This document shows positions 10,039 to 18,525 of a stretch of 64,000 nucleotides of DNA, one piece after another. Origin of the DNA: JAAXGI01 sp965206975 (GTDB taxonomy: Bacteria; Gemmatimonadota; Gemmatimonadetes; Longimicrobiales; Gaopeijiaceae). The first letter of the stretch is position 1. The number at the start of each line of letters is the position of its first letter. Position numbers and translations under genes: made by a program. Under the pieces are notes generated by a model that worked only from the letters and a program-made list of their open reading frames with translations, made no database searches and was not told where the DNA came from. The stretch lies in NCBI GenBank assembly GCA_965206975.1, contig OZ242253.1:496001-560000 (forward strand), read 5' to 3'.

Positions 10039-10228
10039 TTAGTGAGCAGGCTGCGGTGTCGGAGCCGCAGCTGGTGGATTGATCCAGACCTCTGTTGGGA
10101 GAGGCTGGGGCGTGGGGATCCCCTGCACGAAGCGTTCAGGGTGTTCGGACCACGCCTGCTGGAGAGTGCGCTCACGCTGGGCGAGCACGTCACGGGCTCG
10201 GTCGTGATGGACATCAGCCGGATTGTAC
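10039..10228 (-). pseudogene. 3' fragment of the IS3 orfB transposase
   Basis: On the minus strand this reads YNPADVHHDRARDVLAQRE, then HPERFVQGIPTPQPLPTEV and WINPPA before TAA at 10039-10041. This is the standard C-terminal tail of IS3-type OrfB. It is the continuation of the OrfB that stops at 11439, separated from it by the nested IS481-like element. The junction is not simply in frame, so precise loss of the nested element may not restore the gene. Confidence 0.8.
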
Positions 10229-10256
10229 AGAGATGGTAATGACCTGACAGTCGGCC
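10225..10256 (+). repeat. Left copy of exact 32-bp inverted repeat of the nested IS481-like element
   Basis: Starts GTACAGAGATGG and ends GACAGTCGGCC. It is identical to the reverse complement of 11422-11453. Perfect identity over 32 bp suggests the insertion is recent relative to the decay of its transposase. Confidence 0.85.
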
Positions 10257-11449
10257 TCGCCGGAGCTGCGTCTAGGCTGCCTTCTTGTTGGCGTCCTCCT
10301 TCTTGGCCTTTGCGGCCTTCCTGGCGTGGGTGAGACCGGCCTTGAAGACCTGGTAGGGCGTGCGGCCCTCCATGGCTCGGCCTCGGTGCGGTCGCTTGCG
10401 GTTGTAGGTCTCGAGGTAGGCCTCCAGGTCGGTCTGCATCTCCTCGACGGTCTCGTACCAGGTGGTGCGGCCCTTCACCCTCAAGTGCTCGTCGAGGAGC
10501 GTGCGGTGGAAGCGCTCGATGAAGCCGTTGGACTGGGGCCTGCCCACCTTCGTCGTACGGTGCTCGATGTCCTCGAGCTGAAGGAAGAGCTCGTAGGGGT
10601 GACGGTCCGGACGGCCACAGAACTCGCGGCCGTTGTCACTGAGCACGGTCTTCACCCGGACCCGGTGCTCCTCGAAGAAGGGCAGCACGTCGTTGTGGAT
10701 CACCTGCACCGCCGTGAGCGGAAGCTTGCTCGTGTAGAACCGGCCCCAGGCGTAGCGGCTGAAGCAATCGAGCACGGTCTGCAGGTACACCTTTCCGACC
10801 CCCTTCAGCGTTCCGACAAAGAACGTGTCCACGGCCACGAGGTCGCCCGGGTAGTGGACTTCGATGTGGCGCTCCCGGAACTCGGGGCTGAAGCGCTCCA
10901 GCAGCGCGATCTGCTCGGCGGTCAGCTTCAGCTTCCGTTCCCTCGCCGTCTCTTCGAGCCTGAGCAGCCGTTCGTGCTTCGTCGTCAGGCCGTGGACGAC
11001 CCCACACCCCACGCACCCCCCCTGAGCTGACCTGGATCCCTCCCAGCAGCAACGCATCCGCGACCCGCTGGGCTCCCTGCGTCGGACACGCCAGACTGTG
11101 CTCCAGAATCGCCGCCTCGACCTTCTCGCCCACTCGGTTCGGGTGCGGTCCCTTCGGCCCCGGTAGCTGGTCGATCAGTCCCTCGGCCCCGTAGAGCTGG
11201 AAGTTGCGTCGGATCTCGTAGAACTGCTGACGGCTATAGCCCACGATGTGGCACGCCTTGCTCACGTTGCCGAGCTCCTGGGCCAGCTGTAGCAGGCTCA
11301 GCTTGCGACGCGCTATCTTCTCCTTCTGGACGGTGGTCATCTTCTCTCCCGTGCTAAGTGAGTGACTTCGACATCTCTCAATTAGCTCCGGCGAGGGCGG
11401 TTGGCCACCGTCACCTCTCGTGGCCGACTGTCAGGTCATTACCATCTCT
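10229..11449 (-). mobile_element. IS481-like element inserted in the IS3 orfB gene
   Basis: The insert is bounded by an exact 32-bp inverted repeat (10225-10256 and 11422-11453), which includes the palindromic TGTACA present at both junctions and so possibly a 4-6 bp target duplication (GTAC or TGTACA). The exact IS end is therefore uncertain by a few bases. It contains one transposase gene, broken by a frameshift. Orientation is the same as that of the host IS3 element. Confidence 0.8.
10272..11340 (-). pseudogene. IS481-family transposase, frameshifted
   Basis: The N-terminal frame (from ATG 11340) has a helix-turn-helix: LSLLQLAQELGNVSKACHIV and GYSRQQFYEIRRNFQLYGAE. It leaves the family pattern after GGIQVSSGGVRGVW near 11010. 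The catalytic integrase core continues in another frame (to 10272), with the DDE residues in LVAVDTFFVG, VLSDNGREFCG and FIERFHRTLLDE and a C-terminal ETYNRKRPHRGRAM. The shift is near a run of C residues (about 11005-11030), a place where either slippage mutation or sequencing error is likely. Not functional as read, unless programmed frameshifting joins the frames, which is not typical of IS481. Confidence 0.85.
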
Positions 11450-11453
11450 GTAC
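11422..11453 (-). repeat. Right copy of exact 32-bp inverted repeat of the nested IS481-like element
   Basis: Reverse complement of 10225-10256 with no mismatch. It starts GGCCGACTGTCAGG and ends CCATCTCTGTAC. Confidence 0.85.
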
Positions 11454-12278
11454 ATCCGGGGTGAGCATCGCGATTCCGCCGTGGCGATGCTCATGGTTGT
11501 ACCAAGGGAAGAAGGATCGGCAGAAGTCGATCGCCGCGCCGATGTCGGCGAAGCGTCCGGGGAAGTCGGGGTAGTATTTGACGGTCTTGAAGTGCGCCTC
11601 CGAGAAGGGGTTGTCGTCGCTGACCCGGGGACGGCCGAGCGAGCGGGTGATCCCGAGGTCGGCGAGCAGCTGGGCCGTGCACTTGCTGGTCATCGGGGCC
11701 CCGCGGTCGGAGTGCAGGGTCAGCGTCTCGGGCTGGACATCCTGCTTGAGGCAGCTCTCCTGGATGAGCCGGCTGGCGAGCGCGGAGTTCTCGCGGCCGG
11801 CGACCATCCATCCGACCACGTACCGGCTGAAGATGTCGATGAGGACGTAGAGGTAGAAGTACGACCACTTCTCGGGTCCGAGAAGCCGGGTGATGTCCCA
11901 CGACCAGGTCTGGTTCGGTGCCGTGGCCACGAGCTGGGGCTTCGTGTAGGCGGGATGCGTGAGCTGACTGCGCCGCTCGCGCACGGGGTGATCCTCCTGG
12001 AGGATCCTGTACATCGTGCGTTCTGAGCAGAGGTACTCGCCCTCGTCGAGGAGGGTGGCCACAACCTCTGCGGGAGATCGGTCGACGAAGCGCGGGCAAG
12101 CGAGGGTCTCACGCACCTTCTCGCGCTCGGATTCATCGAGAGCCCGGGCGGGGCGCTGCCTGGGCTGCTGGTGCCCGGTCGTGGGCTTACGGCGCCGGTA
12201 GAACGTGGCACGCGCCACACCCAGTGCTCGGCACGCCGGCGCGGCGCCGACCTCCCGAGCCAGGGAGGCAGCGGCCAT
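11439..12278 (-). pseudogene. IS3-family OrfB transposase, C-terminus interrupted
   Basis: This is the integrase-core transposase of the outer element. HTH_21-like N-terminus, then the rve core with catalytic D in TWSWDITRLLG, D in LHSDRGAPMTSK and E in NPFSEAHFKTVKY. The last native residues are HGGIAMLTP; DVQRW and the stop come from the inserted IS481-like end. The missing tail is at 10039-10228. The ATG at 12278 overlaps the orfA TGA by one base (TGATG), so expression is by translational coupling rather than the usual IS3 -1 frameshift. The DDE triad is intact, but loss of the tail probably inactivates it. Confidence 0.88.
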
Positions 12279-12772
12279 CAGGAGTTCTTTCCGCTGTCGA
12301 AGCTCAACCCCGGCAGCCCGGCAACTTTTCCCTGGACTTCCAGGATCGTTTCCGCCGTGGCAAGCTGCTTCTCGAGCCGGGCCACTTCGGCCTCGAGCTC
12401 ATCCACCCTCTTCTGGAGGGAGTTGCGGCGGGCCGGCTTGCGGCCCCGCCGCTTCGGCGTCAGGCCCTTCAGAGAGCCCTCGCGCCGTGCCCTTCGCCAT
12501 GCCGTGAGATGAGAGCTGTACAGACCCTCCCGACGCACGATCCGCCCAACCTCGCCGGGCTCCGAGCACCGGTCGGTCTCTTCCCGGATCCTGAGCTTGT
12601 ACTCCGCGGTGAACTGCCGGCGGGTCGGCTTGGCCACCACCTCCGGATCCCGAGCCCGATTCCGCTCGGCGACTCGGGCCCCGGCGGCCTCGCCGCTACG
12701 CTCCTCGCCCCCCAGGGCCCGAGCACCCACACCCATACCAATCATCGTATCTCTCCCCTCTACCATCGCCAT
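12278..12772 (-). CDS. IS3-family OrfA (helix-turn-helix subunit)
   Basis: The 164-residue reading frame has a transposase_8-type helix-turn-helix (about 48-95: KPTRRQFTAEYKLRIREETD, YSSHLTAWRRARREG) followed by a leucine-zipper-like coiled coil (LQKRVDELEAEVARLEKQL). The first ~45 residues look non-native; the real start may be one of the internal in-frame codons. OrfA binds the IS ends and pairs with OrfB. The frame is intact. Confidence 0.82.
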   Translation of the reverse strand: MAMVEGRDTMIGMGVGARALGGEERSGEAAGARVAERNRARDPEVVAKPTRRQFTAEYKLRIREETDRCSEPGEVGRIVRREGLYSSHLTAWRRARREGSLKGLTPKRRGRKPARRNSLQKRVDELEAEVARLEKQLATAETILEVQGKVAGLPGLSFDSGKNS

Positions 12773-12829
12773 CCACCTCCACCCCCTTCAGTAATTCCAA
12801 AGGTGCCAGGTGTCTCACTGATATTGGCA

Positions 12830-13125
12830 GAGAGGGTGCACGTATGTCTATGTAGACGGGTTCAATCTGTACTACGGAGCCCTCAAGAGAACGTCGTTCA
12901 AGTGGCTGGACCTGGTCGGCCTGTTCGAGAAGGTACTCCAGCCGCATCACCGAATCCTTGGGGTCAAGTACTTCACGGCAACGGTTTCGGCGACCACCCG
13001 AGATCCCTCGAAGCCGCAACGGCTCGGATCCGAATGCCGCTGGCTCAGCCAGCCGGCAACCAGCGCACGGTAGAGGTGATCAAGACAGAGGAGAAGGGAT
13101 CGGACATCAACCTTGCCGTGCATCT
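12830..13125 (+). pseudogene. NYN-domain (LabA/DUF88-like) nuclease remnant between two IS elements
   Basis: Directly after the IS3 end the plus strand reads YVYVDGFNLYYGALKRTSFK then WLDLVGLFEKVLQPHHRILG and VKYFTATVSA, the N-terminal third of a NYN-domain PIN-like ribonuclease with the conserved acidic residue in VDGFN. In another frame, VEVIKTEEKGSDINLAVHL (about 13068-13124) matches the central NYN motif with the GSD acidic site. The middle is deleted and frameshifted. The start codon is lost to the IS3 end and the 3' part to the IS256 end at 13126. It cannot make a functional protein. Confidence 0.75.
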
Positions 13126-14501
13126 GAGGTAGGATCAATAAGTGTGTAAAAAGAGAGGCGACGCACCTTTCGGCTGAAGGTTAAACCAGCGAGCCCGGGT
13201 GACAGCCCGGGGAAAGGAACGTCGCCTCATGAGAGAGGATATGGCGGGACGGGAGTGTGCGTCCAGCAGGCCGATGTGGGAGGTGCTGGAGGGGATGGTG
13301 CGGGAGAAGGCGCAGGAGTTCATCCAGGGCATCCTGGAGGAGGAGGTCACGGATCTGCTGGGTCGGGAGAAGTCGGAGCGGCGGGCGGGGATCGATAGGC
13401 CGGAGGGCTACCGCAACGGATACGGCAAGCCGAGGCGGCTGGCGATGAGCTCGGGAACGATCACGCTCCGGCGTCCCCGGGTTCGCGGAGTGGAGGAGCG
13501 ATTCGAGAGCCGGGTGCTGCCGTTGTTCGCGAGGCGGACGAAGGAGGTGGGCGCTCTATTGCCGGAGCTGTATCTGCACGGGCTGCTGAGGGAGACTTCG
13601 AGCTGGCGATGCGGGGACTGCTGGGGGAGGGGGCACCGTTGTCGAAGTCATCGATCCGGCGGCTGCGAGCGGGGTGGGCAGCGGAGTTCGAGGCCTGGTC
13701 GAAGCGCTCGCTGGCCGATCGAGAGGTCGTCTACGTGTGGGCGGACGGGATCTACGTGAAGGCTGGGCTGGAGCGGGACAAGGCCGCGCTGCTGGTGGTG
13801 CTGGGCACGATGCGAGACGGGACGAAGGAGGTGTTGGCGCTGAGACCGGGCTACCGAGAGTCGGTCGAGTCGTGGTCTGAGGTGTTACGGGAGCTGAAGG
13901 CACGCGGCATCGAGGCGCCGAAGCTTCTGATGGCGGACGGCAACGCGGCGATCTGGGGGGCGGTGAGGCAGGTATGGCCTGAGGCCGGTGAGCAGCGGTG
14001 CTGGAACCACAAGATGAGGAACGTGCTGGACCGACTCCCTCAGCGCGAGCAGAGCGAGGCGAAGGATCTGCTCAGGGTTGTGGTCTATGCACCAAGCCGG
14101 GCCCAGGCCGCGAAGGCCCGTCAGGCGTTCGAGAAGCGCTACGGGCCGTGGTATCCGAAAGCGGTGGACGTGCTCGAGGACGACTGGGAGCGGATGGTCA
14201 GCTTCTACGACTTCCCCGAGGCCCACTGGAAGCATCTGCGCACGACGAACGTGGTCGAGAGCCCGTTTGCTTCGGTACGGCTCAGGACCAGCGCGGCGAA
14301 GCGGTTCAAGAAGGTCGAGAGCGCCACGGCCCTGATCTGGAAGCTCCTGACCGTGGCCGAGAAGCGCTTCAGAAGGCTCGACGCTCCCCACCTGCTCAGC
14401 GATGTGTTTGAAGGAAGAAAGTTCGAAGACGGAAAGCCCGTCTCAACCCAACAGCGGAAGGCTGCCGCCTGACACGTTTACACACTTATTGACCCGACCT
14501 C
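13126..14501 (+). mobile_element. IS256-type element, copy 1 (degenerate)
   Basis: About 1376 bp bounded by inverted ends: head GAGGTAGGATCAATAAGTGT, tail the complement of GAGGTCGGGTCAATAAGTGT (two mismatches over 20 bp). Boundaries were set by comparison with copy 2 at 61990-63366. No target duplication is present (left flank GTGCATCT, right flank GTGTGATG), whereas copy 2 has one. This suggests that a deletion or exchange has removed one original flank. It contains a transposase gene with a one-base deletion. Confidence 0.85.
13229..14472 (+). pseudogene. IS256/Mutator-family transposase, one-base deletion
   Basis: The N-terminal part (MREDMAGRECASSRPMWEVL onward) is in frame from 13229 to near 13583. 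There the sequence CACGGGCTGCTGAG replaces CACGGTCTGGCTGAG of the intact copy, a one-base loss. The catalytic core continues in the shifted frame from about 13590 to TGA 14472, with DDE residues in VYVWADGIYVK, LLMADGNAAIWG and the usual RTTNVVESPFASVRLRT. Outside the deletion it is nearly identical to the intact transposase at 62019-63263. RBS AAAGGA precedes ATG 13229; a GTG at 13199 is an alternative start. Confidence 0.9.
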
Positions 14502-15890
14502 GTGTGATGGATGGAGCGCGAGAGTGGTATGCCAGCCAGACACCAGTATTTGGAACACGGCAAGGTGAGTGAGTGACCCGATGGCCAGGAGCGCCGCAAG
14601 CGGGTGTCCCAGCGCAGCCCCGACCGCGATGGCAAGAATTCGAAGATCACGACGCTTGAGCTTGTTTACGAGATTATTGGGATACGGACGTTGAAACCGA
14701 ATCTGGAATTCCTTGGTGACATAGCTCGCCATGAGGAAGCTGGCCGTTGCAGCGAAGCCGGCTGGCCAAACCCAGGCCGCGTCGTACAGCTGTGACGCGG
14801 CGAATGTCACGGCGAGCCCGACTGCCAGGTCAGAATACCGATCCAACACCGTATCAAGCCAGGCACCTTGTGGACTTTGAAGCAACTTGATCCGCGCGAT
14901 CTCACCGTCGCACCCATCCACGATAGAGGCGATCTGAATGAGTATCCCTCCGGCGATCCAAAACCACGGGTCCGTGGTGGCCAAACCGACGGCGCCAAGC
15001 AGCCCCATGAAGAATGATAGGAGTGTGATGTGATTGGGCGTCAGGGGCGTTCTCGATAGAGCCACCGAAAGGCGACGGGAGAGCGGACGGTTTATGTATT
15101 GGGAGATGAAGCCATCTTCTCCACCTTTCCCCATGGCCGCGTCGATCCGGCGCACCGCCTCCTGAGATGCTTCCGGCGTGTCCACATCGAGCCAACGCGC
15201 TCGGGTCACATCGATCGCTCGAACTCCACCCTGTGCAACGCATTCTCGGATCCCGTCCGTCAACGAAAACTTGCCCTGCTCGTTCGCTCTCGCCAGCCCC
15301 TCGAACAGCCTTGACGAACAGTAAAACAGGCCCGTGTCGCCCGCATTCCAACTCGCGAGGTCTTTTCCAATCGCTGCGATGCACCCTCCTGACACCTCGA
15401 CCTTGGTGAGATCGGGAAGGTCGAACACGTTTTCTGTATCATGATCGACGGCGAGCGCGATTTCGTCCTGTGCCGGTGGATTAGCCAGCACATCCCGGAT
15501 CATTTCCGGGGGTAGCAGGTGATCGACCATGGCCAAGAGAAACGGGCTGTCGCCGACCAACGGAGCGGCGGCGACCGCGGAACAGCCGTTGCCTCTTTCC
15601 CAGTTCTCAGCCTCAACAAAAGTGATATGGCAGCGACGTCGTCTTGCAACCCGCTCGAATTCGTGCTGGACAAGCGCTGCGTCATACCCGAGAACGACGA
15701 CAAATCGCTTCACACCCGCCGTGAGCAGTTGTGCTATCGATCTCTCGGCGATCGACAGACCTCGCAAGTGGACGAGCGGTTTGGGCACGGTCGAACGATC
15801 GCTCCGCAAGCGGCTCCCATTGCCGGCCGCGAGAATCACGGCCAGCGGAGCGACCGTTTTTCGGCGTGGAACTCTATCTAGCGAGGGCAT
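14478..15890 (-). CDS. Bifunctional CTP:inositol-1-phosphate cytidylyltransferase / CDP-alcohol phosphatidyltransferase (IPCT-DIPPS-like)
   Basis: This 470-residue fusion joins a nucleotidyltransferase domain (about 15-245: VILAAGNGSRLRSDRSTVPK, a sugar-NTP transferase signature) to a membrane CDP-alcohol phosphotransferase domain (about 275-460) whose full motif D-G-x2-A-R-x8-G-x3-D-x3-D is present (DGEIARIKL then GAWLDTVLD). This architecture is known from enzymes that make CDP-inositol and then di-myo-inositol-phosphate phosphate, the thermophile compatible solute; other polar-head transfers are possible. Start ATG 15890 has GGAGGAG nearby and overlaps the upstream phosphatase gene by 17 bp. 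An IS256 element ends at 14501: the last residues (EVGSISV) and the stop codon come from the IS, so the native C-terminus is replaced after the last helix. Confidence 0.8.
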   Translation of the reverse strand: MPSLDRVPRRKTVAPLAVILAAGNGSRLRSDRSTVPKPLVHLRGLSIAERSIAQLLTAGVKRFVVVLGYDAALVQHEFERVARRRRCHITFVEAENWERGNGCSAVAAAPLVGDSPFLLAMVDHLLPPEMIRDVLANPPAQDEIALAVDHDTENVFDLPDLTKVEVSGGCIAAIGKDLASWNAGDTGLFYCSSRLFEGLARANEQGKFSLTDGIRECVAQGGVRAIDVTRARWLDVDTPEASQEAVRRIDAAMGKGGEDGFISQYINRPLSRRLSVALSRTPLTPNHITLLSFFMGLLGAVGLATTDPWFWIAGGILIQIASIVDGCDGEIARIKLLQSPQGAWLDTVLDRYSDLAVGLAVTFAASQLYDAAWVWPAGFAATASFLMASYVTKEFQIRFQRPYPNNLVNKLKRRDLRILAIAVGAALGHPLAALLAIGSLTHLAVFQILVSGWHTTLALHPSHEVGSISV

Positions 15891-16755
15891 TGATGATCTC
15901 CTCCGTAAGCTCTTTGGTCGATGCGGCGACGAGGGTCGTGCGATCCTGCAGCGATTCAAATGGACCGAGCGCCCCGCCGTCGAGACGACAGATGTGGCCA
16001 TCGGCCTCGGTGACGATTAACGAGGCCGCGAGAAAACTCTCCGGCGTCAATCGACTCCTGACGTCGATATGGGCATCCAGAGCTCCGTCTGCCACCAGGC
16101 ACAGAGCACGTGAAGCACAGCCGTAGACGCGTATACCGGCGCAGGTCCGCATCAGGTCGGCGAGAGAGGCGTCCGGCGCCCAATGGTTCAGTTCGCAGGA
16201 GATAAACGCGTCGCGAAGACGGCGCGTCTCCGACGTGTGCAAGCGTCGGCCGTCTGATGAGTAGGCTCCGTTTCCGCGCGCCGCGACGACGGCTCCAGGG
16301 CCCGATGTGGCACCAACCGACGCGAAGATGACTCCGTCCGCGGAGAGCGATGTCTGTCGTGGAAGCATGGCCAGCGAGATGGCGGACAGCGGCAGGCCAC
16401 GCGCGAAGTTGTCGGAACCATCGACCGGGTCGACGATGAATCGGTAGCCTTGCTCGCCGCTCCCCAACTCGAACGCACCCGTCTGCTCCTCAGACTCCAC
16501 GACACCGCTTTCGAAGTGTTCTGAAAGCCACTGTCGAATCCATTCGTCAGCAGCGATGTCAAAGGGCTTCTGGTCGTCGCCCTTGGCATTCACACCGACG
16601 GCCTGGCTGTGGTCCAACCCAGGTCTTACTTGGTCGAGAAGCGGTAGCGAATCCATATGAAGCTGTCCGAGCAACGCCAGCATCTCCTGAGAGTCCGTCG
16701 ATGTGTCGTGGAGCGGAGCGCTGGTCATGACGGAAAGCCGCGCGTCGAGGTTCAT
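15874..16755 (-). CDS. Inositol monophosphatase family protein
   Basis: A Mg-dependent sugar/inositol phosphatase of 293 residues. The metal-binding motif is FIVDPVDGSDNFARGLPLSA (about 104-123), with the upstream acidic EE in VVESEEQTGAF and a C-terminal GCASRALCLVADGALDAHID corresponding to motif 2. The usual WD of that motif is not obvious, so substrate preference is open. It may dephosphorylate an inositol phosphate intermediate or product for the downstream IPCT-DIPPS-like enzyme, its operon partner. Its ATG overlaps the regulator's stop as ATGA, so all three genes are translationally coupled. Confidence 0.8.
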   Translation of the reverse strand: MNLDARLSVMTSAPLHDTSTDSQEMLALLGQLHMDSLPLLDQVRPGLDHSQAVGVNAKGDDQKPFDIAADEWIRQWLSEHFESGVVESEEQTGAFELGSGEQGYRFIVDPVDGSDNFARGLPLSAISLAMLPRQTSLSADGVIFASVGATSGPGAVVAARGNGAYSSDGRRLHTSETRRLRDAFISCELNHWAPDASLADLMRTCAGIRVYGCASRALCLVADGALDAHIDVRSRLTPESFLAASLIVTEADGHICRLDGGALGPFESLQDRTTLVAASTKELTEEIINALAR

Positions 16756-18062
16756 GGGGAAGTCGCCGACGCAGCACGGGTCGGAGTTTGGCTAGAACTC
16801 CCACGCTCTTGTTGTGGAGGCGTGGCCGCAGCGGCCAAGAGACCCTTTCGGTCTGCCACGCGAACTCCCGCGAGATCCGCTAGTTCGTTGAATCTGGGGG
16901 TATCGATATTCCCCCGATGGAGTGCACTGGCCGCGAGCGCCGCCAGACGAGAACAGAGGGAGTCCATCTCATGGGCCTGCAGCGCAAGTTCCCCTTCGAT
17001 CGGCGTATGCTTTTCACTTCGCAACATCGTCTTTAGTTGATCGAGTTCACGGTCTGTCAAAAGTCGGAGGTTTCTCAAACGATGCGCAGCCACGCTGGGG
17101 CTCGTGCCGTAGTAGTGAGCCGTCCGTAGGACGTCCGACAACGTGATCGGATGACGACCCCTGCGCTGGCGACCATCCACGCGACGGCTCTCGCCCGCCT
17201 TGTCGCGACCGTCGCCCTCTGAAAACACGGAGAGCACCGTGGGCCCAGCACGTCCCAGGGTCTCTTTGCCGAGGGTCTCGACGTATCGACGCAAGCCATA
17301 CTGGGGAATCAGAAGGGCGCTGGCGAAAGCGTCGGCCCTCACCTCCGGAAACTCAGGCGCTGCGCCAGATTTGCACACGCGCCACGGGGCTTCGGTATCG
17401 AACAAGAAATGGGCAAGTCCGTGTGCGTATCTGAAGCGGCGGTGTTCGAGACCAAGGTTCTTCTCGACCACAACAAGAAGGCCGTGGTCCGGTTCACCGA
17501 TCGAAATCGAGAGGATTCCTGTCGGCAGAGTCGCCTTTGCCGAACGAACGCCCGACGTCATGAGCAGTTCGTCAACGAAACGGATGGGCCCCTCTCCAAG
17601 TGCTAGGCGTTGCCGCTCATCCTCCGCAATGCGATATCCTTCCCGCGCCGCTTGCCACGGCATATTTCCGTGCTCAACCCGGTACGAAGGAAGCGAGTGT
17701 ACAGTGGCGTTGATCTCAAGTCTTGCTTCCAGATCGGTGAGAGCTCTCGCGGTCGCGCACACACCGGCGAAGGAACTCGGACCCTGATCTTCCGCGAGGT
17801 CAGGATGGGCGCGGAACAGCTCGGCAAGGTCATCCACTTCCTGGTCGTCGGTAGCCGAGGGAAGGAGCTCGCTGAGGCTACAGCCATAGAAGGCAGCTAG
17901 CCGGCGCAGATCTTCGGCCTTCACGGATCGCCGTCCTGTCTCGATAAGGGCGATGGTGGCTCGCGATACACCAAGCTGAGGTGCGATGTCAGCCTGGGTG
18001 AGACCACGTGACGTCCGCGCTTGCCGGAGAATGCTACTGACATCCTTCAGTTTCTCAGCCAT
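16752..18062 (-). CDS. XRE-family regulator fused to ImmA/IrrE-type metallopeptidase domain with altered active site
   Basis: The 436-residue protein has an N-terminal XRE helix-turn-helix (about 10-65: LTQADIAPQLGVSRATIALI), a linker, and a DUF955/ImmA-IrrE domain (about 165-290). The zinc motif, normally HEXXH, reads HGLAH in RYAHGLAHFLF, while the downstream EVRADAFASALLIP block is normal. Loss of the catalytic Glu (GGA where GAA would be expected) predicts a binding-only or inactive peptidase. A C-terminal helical extension (about 330-390) contains HPITLSDVLRTAHYYGTSPS. It is the first gene of a three-gene operon and probably autoregulates through the inverted repeat upstream (18098-18140). 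Related proteins control ICEs, stress and defence loci. Confidence 0.85.
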   Translation of the reverse strand: MAEKLKDVSSILRQARTSRGLTQADIAPQLGVSRATIALIETGRRSVKAEDLRRLAAFYGCSLSELLPSATDDQEVDDLAELFRAHPDLAEDQGPSSFAGVCATARALTDLEARLEINATVHSLPSYRVEHGNMPWQAAREGYRIAEDERQRLALGEGPIRFVDELLMTSGVRSAKATLPTGILSISIGEPDHGLLVVVEKNLGLEHRRFRYAHGLAHFLFDTEAPWRVCKSGAAPEFPEVRADAFASALLIPQYGLRRYVETLGKETLGRAGPTVLSVFSEGDGRDKAGESRRVDGRQRRGRHPITLSDVLRTAHYYGTSPSVAAHRLRNLRLLTDRELDQLKTMLRSEKHTPIEGELALQAHEMDSLCSRLAALAASALHRGNIDTPRFNELADLAGVRVADRKGLLAAAATPPQQERGSSSQTPTRAASATSP

Positions 18063-18097
18063 ACCTAGTCAATCCGTCCTTCTCGGAGGGGGGGAGG

Positions 18098-18140
18098 ATA
18101 TCTAACACAGCGGCGGATGCACGCCAACAATGTTAGATAT
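18098..18140. promoter_or_regulatory. Inverted repeat ATATCTAACA...TGTTAGATAT, likely operator of the XRE-ImmA operon
   Basis: Perfect 10-bp half-sites at 18098-18107 and 18131-18140, separated by 23 bp. They lie 36-78 bp upstream of the XRE-ImmA start, in the promoter position. Spacing of about three helical turns between half-sites is compatible with cooperative binding of two dimers or with a looped stem; it is inferred to be the regulator's own site. Confidence 0.5.
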
Positions 18141-18169
18141 TATTACACCCTGCCGCAACGGCACCTGGC

Positions 18170-18294
18170 GGTTCTCCTGTCGATTGACCTCGGCAGATCA
18201 CCACATCCCCGAATCGCGAAGGCGGCAAATCGCGCGATCCATCTAGGTTGTTCGGTCACGCTGCCGTGATTCCGACCCCTACTTGAGCGCCTGA
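18170..18294 (+). repeat. Direct repeat copy A (~125 bp)
   Basis: Starts GGTTCTCCTGTCGATTGACC and ends ACTTGAGCGCCTGA. It matches 18751-18874 with scattered mismatches (by eye more than 80% identical), including a long exact block around GCGGCAAATCGCGCGATCCA. Similarity stops just where copy B runs into tRNA-Ile sequence, so these may be end-proximal sequences of related integrative elements in tandem. Confidence 0.8.
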
Positions 18295-18525
18295 CGGGTC
18301 ATTTTGGCACCAGGCCCTACGCCCCCTCGAGGATGGGAAGCCCCGTGAGAACGACCGAGGAGAAAGTCCCTACAAGGAACACGGGCGATTGCACGACAGG
18401 TCCCGATCACCTCGGCCGATAGATTCCCAAATAGGTGGAGTCAGTCTTGCTTGGCGCGCGGCCCTAAGACTGGCACATTTCCTACTCCACGATCTGTTAG
18501 ATCGGTGGCAGGCCGGAGGGGGCAA

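Larger units (their letters stand above)
10006..12829 (-). mobile_element. IS3-family element, interrupted by a nested IS481-like element
   Basis: Ends are set by 20-bp imperfect inverted repeats, TGTCAACAGCAATGAGACAC at 10006-10025 and its counterpart at 12810-12829 (4 mismatches), with TG...CA termini. Between them lie orfA (12278-12772) and orfB (11439-12278 plus a C-terminal piece at 10039-10228), split by a 1.2-kb second insertion. Without that insert the element is about 1.6 kb. No 3-4 bp target duplication is visible (left flank ends ACC, right flank starts GAG), and the flanks belong to different genes, so insertion was accompanied or followed by a deletion or rearrangement. Confidence 0.85.

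Noticed and set aside
18470..18495. TGGCAC-type sigma-54 promoter before fmdB
   Set aside because: The -12 element does not fit; resemblance is limited to the -24 box.
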